A stretch of DNA of 64,000 nucleotides. Origin: Streptomyces gelaticus (GTDB taxonomy: Bacteria; Actinomycetota; Actinomycetes; Streptomycetales; Streptomycetaceae). A program made the translations under genes and the position numbers. Positions 24,993 through 33,533 of the stretch are shown piece after piece. Where the stretch lies: the NCBI RefSeq assembly GCF_014649535.1, contig NZ_BMTF01000023.1, positions 60,032 through 124,031 on the forward strand, read 5' to 3'. The notes beneath the pieces were generated by a model that was not told the DNA's origin, searched no databases, and saw only the letters and a program-made list of their open reading frames with translations. Within the stretch, counting starts at the first letter, position 1, and each line of letters begins with the position of its first letter.

Positions 24993-26264
24993 AAACCGCG
25001 GGAACGCCGAGCGGCCCGCGTACACCGCGGCGTCGTCGAGGATCTCCTCGATGCGCAGCAGCTGGTTGTACTTGGCGACGCGGTCCGAGCGGGCGGGGGC
25101 GCCGGTCTTGATCTGGCCGCAGTTCACGGCGACCGCGAGGTCGGCGATGGTGACGTCCTCGGTCTCGCCGGAGCGGTGGGACATCATGCACTTGAAGCCG
25201 TTGCGCTGGGCCAGCTCGACGGCGTCCAGGGTCTCGGTGAGCGAGCCGATCTGGTTGACCTTGACGAGCAGGGCGTTGGCGGAGCCCTCCTCGATGCCGC
25301 GCGCCAGGCGCTCCGGGTTGGTGACGAAGAGGTCGTCGCCGACGATCTGCACCTTGGCGCCGAGCTTGTCGGTGATGACCTTCCAGCCGGCCCAGTCGTC
25401 CTCGTACAGCGGGTCCTCGATGGAGACCAGCGGGTACGCGGAGACGAGCTCCTCGTAGTACTCGGTCATCTCGGCGGCCGAGCGGGACTTGCCCTCGAAC
25501 TCGTACTTGCCGTCCTTGTAGAACTCGGACGCGGCGACGTCGAGCGCGAGCGCGATGTCCTTGCCCGGGGCGTAGCCGGCCTCCTTGATGGCCTCGATGA
25601 TGAGGTCGAGGGCGGCGCGGTTCGACTCCAGGTTGGGCGCGAAGCCGCCCTCGTCGCCGAGACCGGTCGACAGGCCCTTGGTCTTCAGGACCTTCTTCAG
25701 CGTGTGGTAGACCTCGGCACCCCAGCGCAGCGCCTCGGAGAAGGACTCGGCGCCGATCGGCGCGATCATGAACTCCTGGATGTCCACGTTGGAGTCGGCG
25801 TGCGAACCACCGTTGAGGATGTTCATCATCGGAACGGGCAGCAGGTGCGCGTTCGGGCCGCCGAGGTAGCGGAACAGCGGGAGGTCCGAGGCCTCGGAGG
25901 CGGCGTGCGCGACGGCCAGCGAGACGCCGAGGATGGCGTTGGCACCGAGCGAGCCCTTGTTCTCGGTGGCGTCCAGGTCGAACATCGCCTGGTCGATCAG
26001 GCGCTGTTCGGTGGCGTCGTAGCCGACGAGCTCCGGACCGATCTGCTCGATCACGGCGAGGACGGCCTTCTCGACGCCCTTGCCCTGGTAACGGTTGGGG
26101 TCGCCGTCACGAAGCTCGATGGCCTCGAACGCACCCGTGGAGGCGCCGGACGGCACGGCAGCACGGCCCGTGCTGCCGTCGTCGAGGCCGACCTCTACCT
26201 CGACCGTGGGGTTTCCGCGGGAGTCGAGGATTTCCCGGGCTACGACGACGTCGATGGACGGCAC
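24978..26264 (-). CDS. eno: Enolase
   Basis: This 428-residue enzyme is full length. It converts 2-phosphoglycerate to phosphoenolpyruvate in glycolysis and needs magnesium. Characteristic blocks are AREILDSRGNPTVEVEV, GGSHADSNVDIQEFM, LGDEGGFAPNL, SIEDPLYEDDW, NALLVKVNQIGSLTE (catalytic Lys) and MMSHRSGETEDVTIADLAV. The GTG at 26264 was chosen because AGGAGA lies upstream and the protein then starts with the standard PSIDVVVAREIL. The 3' end is part of a tandem repeat. Confidence 0.97.
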   Translation of the reverse strand: MPSIDVVVAREILDSRGNPTVEVEVGLDDGSTGRAAVPSGASTGAFEAIELRDGDPNRYQGKGVEKAVLAVIEQIGPELVGYDATEQRLIDQAMFDLDATENKGSLGANAILGVSLAVAHAASEASDLPLFRYLGGPNAHLLPVPMMNILNGGSHADSNVDIQEFMIAPIGAESFSEALRWGAEVYHTLKKVLKTKGLSTGLGDEGGFAPNLESNRAALDLIIEAIKEAGYAPGKDIALALDVAASEFYKDGKYEFEGKSRSAAEMTEYYEELVSAYPLVSIEDPLYEDDWAGWKVITDKLGAKVQIVGDDLFVTNPERLARGIEEGSANALLVKVNQIGSLTETLDAVELAQRNGFKCMMSHRSGETEDVTIADLAVAVNCGQIKTGAPARSDRVAKYNQLLRIEEILDDAAVYAGRSAFPRFRSAN

Positions 26265-26483
26265 GAGGCATCTCCTTCTGGGATATGACGCTGGCTGTGC
26301 AGGGTCGCTTTGGCCTTGCGACAAGAGCCTAACCGGCCCGGCCGCTCAGCCCGACGACCGCCCGGCCCCTGGGACGAAAAAGGACCCGAGGGCGCACATA
26401 GCCGGGCAAACGGCCAGAAATTTACTGACCGGTAACTACAACAGACGAACGGTCCTGCGCTCTCCGGAGCACGGACGGCGGAA

Positions 26484-26525
26484 CCCCGGCCCGGCGCGCA
26501 CGGGGGAATGCGCGCCGGGCCGGGG
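26484..26525 (-). terminator. Terminator of rpfA
   Basis: A perfect 17-bp stem (CCCCGGCCCGGCGCGCA with its complement) and an 8-nt loop start 25 bp beyond the rpfA stop. Confidence 0.85.
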
Positions 26526-26549
26526 CGCTCAGGGAGGAGAGAACCGCGA

Positions 26550-27299
26550 CTACTTCGTCAGGTGCAGCTGCTGACCCGGGTAGATCAGGTCGGCGTCCTT
26601 GACGATGTCCTTGTTCAGCTCGAACAGCTGCTGCCAGCCGCCCTCGACCTGGTGGTCGGCGGCGATCTTGCTCAGGGAGTCACCGGAGACGACCTTGTAC
26701 TCGCCGTCGCCCTTCTTGACCTTCTCGCCGGTCGGGGTGGTGACGGTCTTCTTCGACTCGGCCTGCGGGGCGGCGGAGCGCTCGGAGCGGGAGGCGGCGG
26801 GGGCCTCGGTGCGCTCCGTCTGCTTCGGCTGCGCCTGCTGCTTCGGGGCGCTCTGCTGCTCGGAGGCGCCGGAGCTCGCGGTGGAGTTGGAGGAGGAGCC
26901 GGTGTCGACACCCGGGTCGACGCCGTCGTTGGTCAGGCCGCCGGCGCCGGCGCAGCCCCAGGCACCCGGGCCCTGCATGTCGAGAAGCCGCTCGGCGGTG
27001 GCGATCTGCTGGGCCTTGGTGGCCAGGTCGGCGCGGGGGGCGTACTGCGTACCGCCGGCGGCGGCCCAGCTGGACTGCGAGAACTGCAGACCGCCGTAGT
27101 AGCCGTTGCCGGTGTTGATGGACCAGTTGCCGCCGGACTCGCACTGGGCGACGGCGTCCCAGGTGGCGACGGAGGCGGCGGAGGCGCCGGTCGCACCCAT
27201 CAGGGGCACGGCGACGGCGGCACCGGCGACACCGGCGAGCGTGGCGATACGGACGGCCTTGGACGGGCGGCGGTGCTTGCCCTTGCTGGAAAGCAGCAT
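26550..27299 (-). CDS. rpfA: Resuscitation-promoting-factor-like secreted protein with LysM domain
   Basis: This 249-residue secreted protein has a signal peptide at residues 1-42 (cleavage near GASAAS) and an Rpf transglycosylase-like domain at about 43-115 with the catalytic Glu in QCESGGNW (residue 54). A Ser/Gln/Lys-rich linker and a C-terminal LysM domain (about 200-247, YKVVSGDSLSKIAADHQVEG) follow. It cleaves peptidoglycan to promote spore germination and exit from dormancy. The ATG at 27299 follows GAGGAG. A c-di-AMP riboswitch occupies its leader, matching the known control of streptomycete rpfA. Confidence 0.92.
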   Translation of the reverse strand: MLLSSKGKHRRPSKAVRIATLAGVAGAAVAVPLMGATGASAASVATWDAVAQCESGGNWSINTGNGYYGGLQFSQSSWAAAGGTQYAPRADLATKAQQIATAERLLDMQGPGAWGCAGAGGLTNDGVDPGVDTGSSSNSTASSGASEQQSAPKQQAQPKQTERTEAPAASRSERSAAPQAESKKTVTTPTGEKVKKGDGEYKVVSGDSLSKIAADHQVEGGWQQLFELNKDIVKDADLIYPGQQLHLTK

Positions 27300-27314
27300 G
27301 GAACTTCTCCTCAC

Positions 27315-27510
27315 CGACGCCTGCGAGGTGAGCTGTCGGGTTCGGGCCTAGTGAGTTGCCCGGTCGCACGTCCTAGCACGCGACTTCACCCCAAGCCGGT
27401 CCTGATGCGTCTTTCGACGATCGGGCCCGGCGCTTACCTGGGTCCCCCGCTCCTGCCTACGGCGCTTTACGCGTCTGTTCCCTTCGACCGACGGCAGGAT
27501 TCGGCGTGAC
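27315..27510 (-). promoter_or_regulatory. c-di-AMP riboswitch (ydaO/yuaA type) of rpfA
   Basis: Reading the minus strand, the leader contains the conserved blocks of the ydaO motif in order: CGCCGAATCCTGCCG, GGCAGGAGCGGGGGACCCA, GGGGTGAAG, CCGGGCAACTCACTAGGCCC, and GAACCCGACAGCTCACCTCG ending in CAGGCG. The ATCCTGCCG/CGGCAGGA pairing and the terminal pseudoknot words are preserved. This class binds cyclic di-AMP and switches expression off. The 3' end CTCACC can pair with GGTGAG, which runs into the rpfA ribosome site, suggesting translational control. Confidence 0.88.
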
Positions 27511-27542
27511 GGTCGACGGGGCCCGCGGTGCGAGCGGTTCCG

Positions 27543-27572
27543 ACCGTAAACATACGCAACCCTCACATTCAA
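27543..27572 (-). promoter_or_regulatory. Probable rpfA promoter
   Basis: On the minus strand TTGAAT (27567-27572) and TACGGT (27543-27548) are separated by 18 bp. They would start transcription near 27536, just ahead of the riboswitch. Confidence 0.5.
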
Positions 27573-27691
27573 AGATGGACACATCGGACAATCAGCCCGC
27601 ACTTGCATCTGAAGAACCGTCGTTTCCGCAGGTGGGAGGTGATGCGGAAGGGCACCCGGGGCGCGACACGCCAGTTGACCCAAAGAGACCC

Positions 27692-27717
27692 ATGTCTCAC
27701 TTACGCATAAGTGGACA
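27692..27717. repeat. Short hairpin downstream of the second Rpf gene
   Basis: ATGTC-T-CACTTA and TAAGTG-GACAT pair around a CGCA loop with one bulge. It lies 58 bp beyond the stop of the gene ending at 27775 and could be its terminator. Its low GC content is unusual here. Confidence 0.45.
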
Positions 27718-27774
27718 TAGGTCCCTGAACTGCCCCGGTTTTCGCGGCGCTTTTAGTCGATTATCAGACCGCCT

Positions 27775-28758
27775 TCACTGGCCCTTCACATCGAGATCGA
27801 GGCTCTGGCCAGGGAGGATGAGGTCCGGATCGGGGCCGACGGCACCCTTGTTGGCCTCGTAGAGCGCGGTCCAGCCACCGGGAACCTTCTGTGCATCAGC
27901 AATCGACCAGAGATTGTCGCCGGACCGGACGGTGTACGTGCCGTCAGCCGCCGGCTCGGCCGTGTCGCGCGCGTCGCTGCCACCGCGGGAGGCGTGCCTG
28001 CCCGACTCGCGGTTGCCGCCGCGCGCGCCACGGTCCCCCTCGGCGGCCGGCGCGCCTCGGTGCTTGCCGCCCGCGGCATGGGACAAGTCGGGTGAACCGG
28101 ACGCATCGCGGGGTGTGCTGGAGGGCGCATTCGAGGGCGCATCGGGCGACGGGGTGGTCGGGGCCGAGGGCTTCGGGGACTCCGAGGTCTTCCGCGACGG
28201 CTCGCCTGGCCCCTTCGAGCCGTCCGAGCCGTCCGCACCGTCCACGGCGTCCGAGCCGTCCGAGGCGCTTCCGGACGGCGTGGTGTCGCCGGACGGGTCC
28301 GTCGACGATCCGTCAGCCGGCTTCGCACTCCCGGTCGCGTCGTCGGCGGACACGGAGCCCGGGTCGACCCCCGGAAGCGTCCCGTCCACCGTGAGGCCGG
28401 AGATGACGGCGCAGCTGGGCCAGGCCTTCGGGCCCCGGTCCTCCAGAACCTTCTGGGCCACGGCGATCTGCTGCGACCGGCTGGCGAGGTCGGCGCGCTC
28501 CGCGTACGCCTCACCGCCGTACGCCTTCCAGGTCTCCGCCGAGAACTGCAGGCCGCCGTAGTAGCCGTTCCCGAAGTCGGCGCTCCATGCGCCGCCGCTC
28601 TCGCACTCGGCCACCTGGTCCCAGGTCGTGGCGTCGGCCGCGTGGGCACCGGACGCGCCGAGCAGCGGGATGGCGATGGCCGATCCGGTCACGCCCGCGG
28701 CGACGACGATGGCGGGTGCCTGACGGGGGCGACGGTGTCTGCCGTTCGCGGAGCCCAT
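27775..28758 (-). CDS. Second Rpf-like transglycosylase with LysM domain
   Basis: This 327-residue protein has a signal peptide at 1-40 (cleaved near GAHAADA) and an Rpf domain at 41-115 with the catalytic Glu in ECESGGAW (residue 53). A very long Ser/Asp/Gly/Pro linker covers about 120-270, and a LysM domain about 278-324 (TYTVRSGDNLWSIADAQKVP). It is a paralogue of rpfA with the same layout but a longer linker and no riboswitch. The ATG at 28758 follows GGAAGG. It probably also remodels the wall during germination or outgrowth. Confidence 0.9.
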   Translation of the reverse strand: MGSANGRHRRPRQAPAIVVAAGVTGSAIAIPLLGASGAHAADATTWDQVAECESGGAWSADFGNGYYGGLQFSAETWKAYGGEAYAERADLASRSQQIAVAQKVLEDRGPKAWPSCAVISGLTVDGTLPGVDPGSVSADDATGSAKPADGSSTDPSGDTTPSGSASDGSDAVDGADGSDGSKGPGEPSRKTSESPKPSAPTTPSPDAPSNAPSSTPRDASGSPDLSHAAGGKHRGAPAAEGDRGARGGNRESGRHASRGGSDARDTAEPAADGTYTVRSGDNLWSIADAQKVPGGWTALYEANKGAVGPDPDLILPGQSLDLDVKGQ

Positions 28759-28806
28759 GGGGTTGCCTTCCGTGTGACTGACGTGTGACGGGTGAGTCGA
28801 ACGGTG

Positions 28807-28836
28807 AACCTAGCGGGACTCGAACGCGCGTCACAA
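28807..28836 (-). promoter_or_regulatory. Probable promoter of the second Rpf gene
   Basis: TTGTGA (28831-28836) and TAGGTT (28807-28812) are separated by 18 bp on the minus strand. This matches the streptomycete housekeeping consensus well and gives a leader of about 42 nt. Confidence 0.6.
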
Positions 28837-28863
28837 GTCGATGCAGCGCAGATCACGCGAAAG

Positions 28864-30177
28864 TCACAGAATTGACGGAGCGTCACTTTCTGCATGGCGG
28901 GGCCCCGGCGTGAACTCCACGGGGAGGGTGCGCAGTCCACGCATGATGAGCCCTCCACGCCACCGCAAATCGGTAGGTTCCACCGCAAGTCGCAGGTCCG
29001 GAAGGCGAGTCAGCAGCGTGGCGAGCGCGGTCTGTCCCTCCAGCCGGGCGAGCGGCGCTCCCAGGCAGTAGTGGATGCCGTGCCCGTATCCGAGGTGCTG
29101 ATTGTCACGCCGTGCGAGGTCGAGCGTGTCGGGGTCCTCGAACCGCTGCGGGTCGCGGTCGGCCGCGGCGAGCACCACGAGCACGGGGTCCCCGGCCGCG
29201 ATGTCCTGTCCGCCGAGTGTCAGCGGCTCGGTGGCGAACCGCCAGGTGGCCAGCTCCACCGGACCGTCGTACCGCAGCAGCTCCTCGATCCCGGTCTCCA
29301 GCAGCCCGCTCTCCCCCGAGTCGAGGGATAGCTGGAGCCGTTCGCGCTGGCCGGGGGTGCGCAGCAGGGCGTGGACCCCGTTGCCGATGAGATTGACGGT
29401 GGTCTCGAATCCGGCGAACAGCAGGATGAAGGCCATGGCCGCGGCCTCGTTCTCGGTGAGGTGCTCGCCGTGGTCGCTGGCCCGGATCAGCCCGGAGATC
29501 AGGTCGTCCCCGGGGTTCTCCCGCTTGCGGTGGATCAGTTCGGCGAGATAGCCGCGCATCTTCTTCACCGACCGGGCCACCCCGCCGCGCGGGCCGCCGC
29601 CGTGGCGGATCATCATGCCCGCCCAGTCCCGGAAGTCGTCCTGGTCCTCGCGCGGGACGCCGAGCAGATCGCAGATCGCGTAGATGGGGAGCGGAAAGGC
29701 GAAGTCATGGATGAGGTCCGCCTTCCCCTCGGCGACGAAGCCGTCGATGAGCCGGTCCGTCAGTTCCTGTACGCGCGGGGCGAACTCGGCGACCCGGCGC
29801 GGGGTGAACGCCTTGGAGACGAGGCGGCGCAGCCGGGTGTGGTCCGGGGGGTCGATGTTCAGCAGGTGCGTCATCAGCTCCGCCTTGCGCTCCCCCGGGA
29901 TGCCCGTCTTCCCCTTGGCGTGCGCGGGCTCGGCGTGGTGCGCGGGGTTCTTGGAGAGCCGGGAGTCGGCGAGCGCCTGCCGCGCGTCCGCGTACCGGGT
30001 CACCAGCCAGGCCTCGACGCCGCTCGGCAGTGCGGTCCGGTGCACGGGGCTGTGCTCGCGCAGCCAGGCGTACGCCGGGTACGGATCGGTGGCGAACTCC
30101 CAGGTGAAGAGTTCGGGGGCGCCGACGGGGCAGGCGGCGGGCTGATCGGCGGGGCGGTCGGCGGGGCTGTGGTTCAC
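28864..30177 (-). CDS. Cytochrome P450
   Basis: This 437-residue soluble bacterial P450 has the I-helix motif FILLFAGFETTVN (AGxET), the K-helix IEELLRYDGPVELATWRFA, and the haem loop LGYGHGIHYCLGAPLARLE with the cysteine ligand. The protein lacks a membrane anchor, as usual for class I actinobacterial enzymes. No ferredoxin or reductase gene is adjacent, and no biosynthetic cluster surrounds it, so the substrate is unknown. It resembles the CYP105/CYP107 families. Confidence 0.92.
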   Translation of the reverse strand: MNHSPADRPADQPAACPVGAPELFTWEFATDPYPAYAWLREHSPVHRTALPSGVEAWLVTRYADARQALADSRLSKNPAHHAEPAHAKGKTGIPGERKAELMTHLLNIDPPDHTRLRRLVSKAFTPRRVAEFAPRVQELTDRLIDGFVAEGKADLIHDFAFPLPIYAICDLLGVPREDQDDFRDWAGMMIRHGGGPRGGVARSVKKMRGYLAELIHRKRENPGDDLISGLIRASDHGEHLTENEAAAMAFILLFAGFETTVNLIGNGVHALLRTPGQRERLQLSLDSGESGLLETGIEELLRYDGPVELATWRFATEPLTLGGQDIAAGDPVLVVLAAADRDPQRFEDPDTLDLARRDNQHLGYGHGIHYCLGAPLARLEGQTALATLLTRLPDLRLAVEPTDLRWRGGLIMRGLRTLPVEFTPGPRHAESDAPSIL

Positions 30178-30245
30178 CCCCCGACGTTATCCGCTGCCCC
30201 CGGACGCCATCCGGCGCCCTCGCCCCTGCCCGCCGGACAGACCTC

Positions 30246-31208
30246 TCAGGCGTTGCCCTCCGCCGCCCTGATGGCGTCCCGGTAGGCGCGGCCCGCGGCC
30301 CGCAGTGCGGCCTCGGGGTCGATGCCGTCCTGCTCGGCCCGTACGGCAAGGGCGAGGAGCTCGTAGCCGATGCCGTCGCCGGTGGGGAGCGGCACGTCGA
30401 GCCCCGCGGTACGGACCCGGCCGGCCAGCTTCGCCGCCAGCGCCAGGCCGGGCTGGCCGAGCGGGACTCCGTCGGTGACCGAGTCGCGCTGCTTCTCGAC
30501 GGCCTTGGTGCGCAGCCAGTGCTCGTGGACGTCCTCCGGGGTCTCGGCGCTCTCGTCGCCGAAGACGTGCGGGTGGCGGTGGATCAGCTTCTCGACGAGG
30601 GTCGCGGCCACGTCGTCGACGGAGAACGGCTCCTGCTCGTCCTCCTCGGCGATCCTGGCGTGGAAGACGACCTGGAGGAGTACGTCGCCGAGCTCCTCGC
30701 GCAGTTCTTCGCGGTCGCCGTCCTCGATCGCCTCGACGAGCTCGTACGCCTCCTCGATGGCGTACTTGGCGAGGCCCTTGTGGGTCTTCTGCGAGGTCCA
30801 CGGGCATTCGATCCTGATCCGGTCCATGACCTGGACCAGATCCAGGAGCCGGGCGCCCGGCAGGTCGTACGAACCGGGCAGCAGCTCCAGGTCCGGCATC
30901 CGCACCCGGCCCGAACCGGCGAGCCGGGCCAGACCGTCGGTCAGCGGCTGATCGCCCTCACCGCCCGCGAGGACGACGACGGACCGGCCGCCCGCACAGG
31001 CATCGACGAGCTCCTGCGCGGTGGGCGCGGCTTCCTCGACGGCGACGCCCGCCTCACGCAGATACGGCAGCTGAGGGTGGTCCTGCCCGGCGCAGAGCAC
31101 CCGGTCGGCGGCGTGCAGCGCCTGCCAGGCGGGCCAGGACAGGAGTCCGGGCGCGACGCGGTGGCTGGCGGTGAGCAGAACGATACGGCCGGGGTCTTCA
31201 GCGTTCAC
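30246..31208 (-). CDS. mazG: Nucleoside triphosphate pyrophosphohydrolase MazG
   Basis: This 320-residue protein has a C-terminal MazG domain (about 130-280) with the all-alpha NTP-PPase motif EEAYELVEAIEDGDREELRE followed by ELGDVLLQVVFHARIAEED. The N-terminal 120 residues form the tetrapyrrole-methylase-like domain seen in many MazG proteins, here without an obvious SAM motif. It hydrolyses aberrant nucleoside triphosphates and can reduce ppGpp-related signals. The GTG at 31208 was used. Confidence 0.88.
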   Translation of the reverse strand: MNAEDPGRIVLLTASHRVAPGLLSWPAWQALHAADRVLCAGQDHPQLPYLREAGVAVEEAAPTAQELVDACAGGRSVVVLAGGEGDQPLTDGLARLAGSGRVRMPDLELLPGSYDLPGARLLDLVQVMDRIRIECPWTSQKTHKGLAKYAIEEAYELVEAIEDGDREELREELGDVLLQVVFHARIAEEDEQEPFSVDDVAATLVEKLIHRHPHVFGDESAETPEDVHEHWLRTKAVEKQRDSVTDGVPLGQPGLALAAKLAGRVRTAGLDVPLPTGDGIGYELLALAVRAEQDGIDPEAALRAAGRAYRDAIRAAEGNA

Positions 31209-31254
31209 CGTTCGAATCTACCCCGGCCGCCCCCGCCGCCCGTGCCGCGGCCGG

Positions 31255-31911
31255 TCAGGCCCCGGCCTCGGTGTTCGCGCCGGCGGGCTCGGTGACCCGG
31301 TTGATCCAGGGAGCCTTGTAGTCGGCGAGCTGGGTCTGCTTGTCGTCCCAGGCGCCGTAGCGCGGATTGACGTCGACGCGCAGTGCCTTCGACGCCTTGC
31401 TGAGCGCCTCGCCGACGGCCTGCTGGCCGGCGGGCTGCTGCAGGTCGGCGCCGAGCGCCTGGGCCAGCTTCGTCAGCTGGACCTGCTCGCGCAGGACGGC
31501 GTCGATCTGGTCGGGGGCGACCCAGCTCTGCTGGAGCATCGCCGCCCGCAGCCCCGCCTCACCGCCGGACTGCATCGCGGCGGCCTTGCGCATCTGCTGG
31601 ATCTCGTTGCGGCTGACTCTCACGCCCGCGTCCTGTGCCGCCCGGTCCAGGACCCGGTCGAAGATCATGCCGTGCAGCTTGGCCCGGCCGAGCTGCCCGG
31701 ACTTGTCGATGAGCTGGGGGGCGTCCTTCGAATCGCGCTGGGCCGCGCGGACGGCCGCCACCTGGCTCTGCAGCGCGGAGACCTCGATCCGGTCCCCGCC
31801 GACGACGGCCGCGGCGCCCGGGTGGGCCTCGCTGCCGCAGGCGGTCAGGAGTGGGGCGCCGACGAGCAGGGCGGCGGAGACGGTGAGCGCGGTGCGACGG
31901 CGGCGGTGCAA
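31255..31911 (-). CDS. SurA-N-like lipoprotein
   Basis: This 218-residue lipoprotein has a signal peptide and lipobox LLTAC (Cys at about 25), followed by a SurA N-terminal-type helical domain (AAVVGGDRIEVSALQSQVAA, then FDRVLDRAAQDAGVRVSRNE). The peptidyl-prolyl isomerase part is missing, so it is likely a chaperone-like envelope protein rather than an isomerase. The rare TTG start at 31911 has GGGAGG five bases upstream. An 18-bp palindrome lies just upstream. Confidence 0.78.
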   Translation of the reverse strand: MHRRRRTALTVSAALLVGAPLLTACGSEAHPGAAAVVGGDRIEVSALQSQVAAVRAAQRDSKDAPQLIDKSGQLGRAKLHGMIFDRVLDRAAQDAGVRVSRNEIQQMRKAAAMQSGGEAGLRAAMLQQSWVAPDQIDAVLREQVQLTKLAQALGADLQQPAGQQAVGEALSKASKALRVDVNPRYGAWDDKQTQLADYKAPWINRVTEPAGANTEAGA

Positions 31912-31931
31912 AGGAACCTCCCGGGGAGACT

Positions 31932-31949
31932 TTGTGCATCAGTGCACAA
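31932..31949. promoter_or_regulatory. Perfect palindrome TTGTGCA-TCAG-TGCACAA upstream of the SurA-like gene
   Basis: Seven-bp arms with a 4-bp centre, 21 bp upstream of the start codon. The outer bases (TTGTG-N8-CACAA) fit the minimal Rex operator, but the inner AA/TT is replaced by CA/TG, so another dimeric repressor is equally possible. Confidence 0.5.
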
Positions 31950-32049
31950 GACCTTGCGGTGATCGATGTTAGGCAGTGGACGTGGCCGGGGCCACCGATT
32001 CGACCAACGATTCGGGAGGAGTTGGGGATGTGGGCCCGGTCCGGGCCGC

Positions 32050-32451
32050 TCAGGGCACGCGTTCGGGCGCCGGGGCCGGGGTGTCCGGCCGCAGCATGAT
32101 CGTGCGGGAGACGACGAAGGTGATCGGGATGGCCGCGGCGGCCGCGGCCAGCGGCGCGTACCGGCTGCTGAACCCGGCGAGGTCGACCAGCAGGTAGACA
32201 CCGCCGGTCGTGATGACGAAGTTGGCGGCGTTGGTGAGGGGGAAGAGCAGGAACTTCCGCCAGGTGGGACGGGTCCGGTAGGTGAACCAGCAGTTCAGGA
32301 AGAAGGATCCGGTCATGCTCAGCGCAAAGGCGATCACATGGGCGGCGATGTAGGGCAGCCATGCCAGCAGGACGAGGTAGCAGCCGTAGTACGTGCCGGT
32401 GTTCACCACTCCCACGAGGGCGAACCGGGCCATCTGTGCCGTGACCGTCAT
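32050..32451 (-). CDS. GtrA-family membrane protein
   Basis: This 133-residue protein has four membrane helices and the GtrA pattern: RFALVGVVNTGTYYGCYLVL at the start, ALSMTGSFFLNCWFTYR in the middle, and a helical end. GtrA/GtcA proteins are thought to flip polyprenyl-phosphate-linked sugars across the membrane. The ATG at 32451 overlaps the stop of the glycosyltransferase by 4 bp (ATGA), so the two are translationally coupled and probably function together. Confidence 0.88.
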   Translation of the reverse strand: MTVTAQMARFALVGVVNTGTYYGCYLVLLAWLPYIAAHVIAFALSMTGSFFLNCWFTYRTRPTWRKFLLFPLTNAANFVITTGGVYLLVDLAGFSSRYAPLAAAAAAIPITFVVSRTIMLRPDTPAPAPERVP

Positions 32452-33410
32452 CGGCGTACGAACTCCTGGGGCTCCCGTATCCGCTGCGGCGCCTCGGTGT
32501 TCGTGGCCTTCACCAGGAAGTGCGGGCGCCTCTTCACCTCGTAGTAGATACGGCCGACGTACTCGCCGACCACCCCGACCATCACCATCTGGACCCCGGC
32601 GAGCGCGGTGACCACGACGATGAGAGTGACGTAACCGGGGGTTTCCACACCCTGCACCAGGGCGACGCCCACGATCCACGCCGCATAGGCGCAGGCCACG
32701 GAGAGCAGCAGCATGCCCAGGTAGAGCGCGGCGCGCAGCGGTTTGTTGTTGAAGGACAGCAGCCCGTCGAGACCGTAATTGAGCAGCTTCCCGAAGGTCC
32801 AGGCGGAACTGCCCTGCTCGCGGACGGCATTCTCGTAGCTGAAGGTCGTCGTACGGAATCCCACCCAGGCGAAAAGGCCCTTGGAGAACCGGTTGTATTC
32901 GGTGAGTTCCAGTACGGCGTCGACGGTGCGGCGGGACAGCAGCCGGAAGTCCCCGACGCCGTCGACCAGTTCCACGTCCACCAGCCGGTTGATCAGCCAG
33001 TAGTAGGCACGGGCGCTGAGGGTGCGGGTGACCCGGTCGCCCTTGCGGGTGCGGCGGGCGATCACCTGGTCGTAACCCTGTGCGTGCTCCTGGAGCATCC
33101 GGCCCACGAGCTCGGGCGGGTGCTGGAGATCGGCGTCCATGATGACCACGGCGTCGCCCTCGGCGTGCCGGAGACCGGCCAGCATGGCGGCCTCCTTGCC
33201 GAAGTTGCGGCTGAAGGAGACATAGCGGACCCGCGGGTCGGCCGCGGCCAGCTCCTGGAGGATCACCAGGGTCCGGTCCGCGCTGCCGTCGTCGACGAAC
33301 ACCAGCTGGAATTCATGACCGAGCCCGGTCAATTCTTCCGTGACGCGTTCATGGAAGCGTTCGAGGATCTCTTCCTCGTTGAAACAAGGCACCACCAGAG
33401 AGATCAGCAC
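32448..33410 (-). CDS. Family-2 glycosyltransferase (polyprenyl-phosphate sugar synthase type)
   Basis: This 320-residue enzyme has a GT-A domain with LVVPCFNEEEILERF, VDDGSADRT and the metal-binding IMDADLQHPPEL, followed by two C-terminal membrane helices (AALYLGMLLLSVACAYAAWI; GYVTLIVVVTALAGVQMVMV). This is the GtrB/CsbB/DPM1-like layout that loads a sugar onto undecaprenyl phosphate at the inner membrane face. The GTG at 33410 was used. It is coupled to gtrA and divergent from the YfhO gene. Confidence 0.9.
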   Translation of the reverse strand: MLISLVVPCFNEEEILERFHERVTEELTGLGHEFQLVFVDDGSADRTLVILQELAAADPRVRYVSFSRNFGKEAAMLAGLRHAEGDAVVIMDADLQHPPELVGRMLQEHAQGYDQVIARRTRKGDRVTRTLSARAYYWLINRLVDVELVDGVGDFRLLSRRTVDAVLELTEYNRFSKGLFAWVGFRTTTFSYENAVREQGSSAWTFGKLLNYGLDGLLSFNNKPLRAALYLGMLLLSVACAYAAWIVGVALVQGVETPGYVTLIVVVTALAGVQMVMVGVVGEYVGRIYYEVKRRPHFLVKATNTEAPQRIREPQEFVRR

Positions 33411-33533
33411 GGATGTACATCAGCGCGGCCAGATGTCGGAATCCGATGCAGCACGTGACCGATGGGCGTCCATCACGTGAACTGCCCCAATTCCACAGGG
33501 GTTTGAGCGTTCGAAGCTGGCATATTCCTGCGT

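Noticed and set aside
31932..31949. Firm assignment of the palindrome as a Rex operator
   Set aside because: The inner bases differ from Rex sites on both sides, so it is listed only as a palindrome of unknown binder.
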